DNA from: an uncultured Porphyromonadaceae bacterium
GTDB taxonomy: Bacteria; Bacteroidota; Bacteroidia; Bacteroidales; Muribaculaceae
Assembly (NCBI GenBank): GCA_900551515.1
Contig: URWH01000075.1
Coordinates: 1 to 8,435 of the forward strand
Length of the DNA: 8,435 bases
Direction: 5' to 3'
The notes beneath the pieces are model-generated. The model searched no databases, was not told the origin of the DNA, and saw nothing but the letters and a program-made list of their open reading frames with translations. Below, piece by piece: positions 7,006 through 8,435 of the stretch; position 1 is the first letter of the stretch; each line of letters opens with the position of its first letter. Made by a program: the position numbers and the translations under genes.

Positions 7006-7050
7006 ATTACTATTTATTGAATATATTAATTAATGTGTAGTAACGTGGGA

Positions 7051-7962
7051 TCAGTGAGTGGCTGCGAATGTCTGAACAATCGAGAAACCGATTTCGTCGA
7101 TAGCGTAGGTGAGGTTATCGATTTTGTTGGTGTAGAAGTTGTAGGAGATTACAGCGAAGGCACCGGTGGCGATACCGAAGGCGGTGTTGACGAGGGCCTC
7201 AGAAATACCGGTCGAGAGAGCGGTCGAGTCGGGGGCACCTGACTGAGAAAGAGCCTGGAATGATTTGATCATACCGATTACAGTACCGAGAAGACCGACG
7301 AGAGTACCAAGGGTTGTCATGGTAGCAACGATGGGGAGGTTCTGCTGGAGGGCAGGCATCTCGAGAGCGGTAGCTTCTTCAACTTCTTTCTGGAGAGTAG
7401 CGATTTTCTGTTCTTTGGAGAGGACAGTGTTTTTGTCCATTTCTTCGTAGCGGATGAGAGCAGCAGCAACAACAGCGGCAACTGAACCTTTCTGCTGTTT
7501 GCAGAGAGCCTGAGCACCGGCGATGTCGTTTTTAGCAAGACAACCTTTCACGTTAGCGACAAACTTGGCGGTGTTGCCTTTGCCTTTTGCGCTTGAGAGG
7601 GCGATCCAACGTTCAACGGAGAGAACGATAACGGTAAGGAAGAGTGTCTGAAGGACAGGCACGATGATACCGCCTTTGAAGATGGTGCCGATAAGGTCAA
7701 CGGGGTGAGCTTTATCAATGCCCCAAACAGTCCACTGGGGAGTGAGGAGTTCGCCGTTTTCAGCGATCAGCGAGTCGGGTGCGAAGTGACCGGGTGCGCC
7801 GAATACGAAGAGGAACAGGCAGACAGCAACGCAGAAGCAGACTACGATTACAAGGAATGCATTCTTGATGCCTTTAACGTTTTTCTTAGCGGCTTTGGGC
7901 TTTTGAGCTTTGGGCTGAGCCTGAGGCTTGGCCTGAGGCTGTACGGGCTTTGTAGCTTCCAT
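7051..7962 (-). CDS. exbB: MotA/TolQ/ExbB family proton channel protein
   Basis: ExbB forms the pentameric inner-membrane ring that, with ExbD, converts proton flow into movement of TonB. The 303-residue protein has a hydrophilic N-terminal tail rich in Pro, Gln, Lys and Ala (2-29), then four hydrophobic segments at about 35-56, 98-119, 208-231 and 256-275. The signature region is complete: EMPALQQNLPIVATMTTLGT (201-220), LVGLLGTVIGMIKSFQ (221-236), then ALSTGISEALVNTAFGIATG (248-267) and the closing AVISYNFYTNKID (270-282). The cytoplasmic domain (about 121-205) is of normal type. The first of the four helices is extra relative to the three-helix E. coli ExbB and is frequent in Bacteroidetes homologues. 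It heads the exbB-exbD-exbD-tonB operon. No TAnnTTTG box is present in the 41 bases between its start and the unrelated reading frame to the right. Confidence 0.94.
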   Translation of the reverse strand: MEATKPVQPQAKPQAQPKAQKPKAAKKNVKGIKNAFLVIVVCFCVAVCLFLFVFGAPGHFAPDSLIAENGELLTPQWTVWGIDKAHPVDLIGTIFKGGIIVPVLQTLFLTVIVLSVERWIALSSAKGKGNTAKFVANVKGCLAKNDIAGAQALCKQQKGSVAAVVAAALIRYEEMDKNTVLSKEQKIATLQKEVEEATALEMPALQQNLPIVATMTTLGTLVGLLGTVIGMIKSFQALSQSGAPDSTALSTGISEALVNTAFGIATGAFAVISYNFYTNKIDNLTYAIDEIGFSIVQTFAATH

Positions 7963-8003
7963 AATTTAATTACTGATTTGTTTAAATGATTTAATGGTTG
8001 AAT
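7963..8003. other. Probable junction between Bacteroidales and Firmicutes-like sequence
   Basis: This AT-rich 41-base gap lies between the exbB start codon and the stop codon of the YlbJ-like frame. It has no recognisable promoter for exbB and no terminator for the YlbJ-like gene. An 8-base direct repeat (ttgaattt at 7998-8005 and 8011-8018) sits at its right edge and could be a short overlap at which unrelated sequences were joined. The exact join point cannot be fixed from sequence alone. Confidence 0.45.
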
Positions 8004-8435
8004 TTAAAAATTGAATTTCGCATACAGTATTGCGAATCCACTGGCTGCCATTGCGGTAGCCAGTTTTTGTATGATATAATCTGAAAGTTTCAGTCCTGTT
8101 CCACGGATCATCGACTGCGTCTGTGCCATAGAACAGATGCCTCCCATAGAAGTCAGCCCGATCAGCAACGGATAGGCTGTGCTTATTTCCGGGAATCTTT
8201 TCGCAATCATAAGAATCCCATTCGTAACTTCCAGTGTTGAAAGCAGGAGAGTTGCAGCGATATTTTTCTGCCCGGTCTGCTCTGCCAGTTCCAGTAATAC
8301 AGAAAAAATAATCAAATATCCCCCGACTTTCACGATTGTCTCAAAGCTGTCCATCATACAACTTTCTACACTTTTCTTTTTCATAATATAGTTTCTCTGC
8401 ATTCCCAATGTATTTCTGCCCCCACCTCTTTTTCT
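8004..8435 (-). CDS. YlbJ-like sporulation membrane protein, C-terminal fragment, of Firmicutes type
   Basis: The frame is open from the right edge for 143 codons to a TAA at 8004-8006. An internal TTG (8408) and ATG (8402) are probably not true starts, because the frame continues upstream of them. The visible part resembles the C-terminal third of YlbJ-type integral membrane proteins: a basic loop, then CMMDSFETIVKVGGYLIIFS, LLLSTLEVTNGI, LTSMGGICSMAQTQSMIRGT, and a final hydrophobic helix ending YAKFNF. YlbJ is a mother-cell protein needed for heat-resistant spores in Bacillus; Lachnospiraceae-type clostridia have similar proteins. Bacteroidales do not make endospores. Five of six Arg codons are AGA, and a hand count gives about 43% GC over 8041-8400, unlike the CGN-rich genes to the left. 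The family call is from remembered motifs. It could instead be another nucleoside-recognition ('Gate') protein. Confidence 0.68.
   Translation of the reverse strand, partial: RKRGGGRNTLGMQRNYIMKKKSVESCMMDSFETIVKVGGYLIIFSVLLELAEQTGQKNIAATLLLSTLEVTNGILMIAKRFPEISTAYPLLIGLTSMGGICSMAQTQSMIRGTGLKLSDYIIQKLATAMAASGFAILYAKFNF
8041..8068 (+). terminator. Terminator-like hairpin on the plus strand inside the YlbJ-like 3' end
   Basis: CTGGCTGCC (8041-8049) pairs with GGTAGCCAG (8055-8063) across a 5-base loop and is followed by TTTTT (8064-8068). On plus-strand RNA the one non-Watson-Crick pair is G-U, so the stem is intact. On minus-strand RNA the same position is an A-C mismatch. This favours a rightward terminator, as expected for a convergent gene overlapping the 3' end of the YlbJ-like gene, but no rightward gene exists here. 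Confidence 0.4.

Noticed and set aside
8004..8408. Reading the right-end frame as a complete 134-residue small membrane protein starting at TTG 8408
   Set aside because: The frame stays open to the window edge, and the visible part aligns by motif with the C-terminal portion of a larger membrane protein, so it is more likely a truncated gene.
1..8435. CRISPR array, tRNA/rRNA gene, insertion sequence, or phage/defence island
   Set aside because: No regularly spaced repeats, no tRNA- or rRNA-like segments, and no transposase, integrase, nuclease or phage-structural motifs were seen on either strand.

Overview
The window reads as a Bacteroidales chromosome fragment, possibly Muribaculaceae-like, although the family is a guess. 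The evidence is a TonB with the N-terminal box typical of the phylum (VFEGKNKDFGAYELRR), an ExbB-ExbD-ExbD-TonB gene set with two long ExbD proteins, a GIN-domain (DUF2807) exported protein, Bacteroidetes-style TAnnTTTG promoter boxes and weak Shine-Dalgarno sequences. Every supported gene is on the minus strand. Both ends of the window cut through genes, so it may be a whole short contig.

Layout from the left: the N-terminal 270 residues of an OPT-family peptide transporter (1-811, running off the left edge); a short single-stranded DNA-binding protein (887-1225); a secreted GIN-domain protein (1287-2000) overlapped by 4 bases with the tRNA-dihydrouridine synthase dusB (1997-2992); an M16 zinc peptidase (3050-4297); a strong intrinsic terminator (4371-4408); then the TonB energising operon. 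In transcription order that operon is exbB (7962-7051), exbD (7005-6154), a second exbD (6148-5336) and tonB (5293-4439), ended by the terminator. There is no gene-free stretch longer than about 150 bases.

The three proton-channel components and TonB would together harvest the inner-membrane proton gradient to drive TonB-dependent (SusC-type) outer-membrane transporters. The remaining genes are housekeeping functions: peptide uptake, DNA maintenance, tRNA modification and proteolysis.

The right-hand 430 bases do not fit. Positions 8004-8435 encode the C-terminal part of a protein resembling the Firmicutes sporulation membrane protein YlbJ, with Arg codons almost all AGA, about 43% GC, and a plus-strand terminator-like hairpin that has no matching gene. 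The exbB upstream space left between the two parts is only 41 bases and holds no recognisable promoter. The simplest reading is a chimeric contig joined somewhere in 7963-8003, with horizontal transfer as the less likely alternative.

I found no convincing new multi-gene system. The items most worth a second look are the mixed-origin right end, the enlarged ExbD periplasmic domains, a tail-less SSB, and two promoter boxes placed so close to start codons that they imply leaderless mRNAs.
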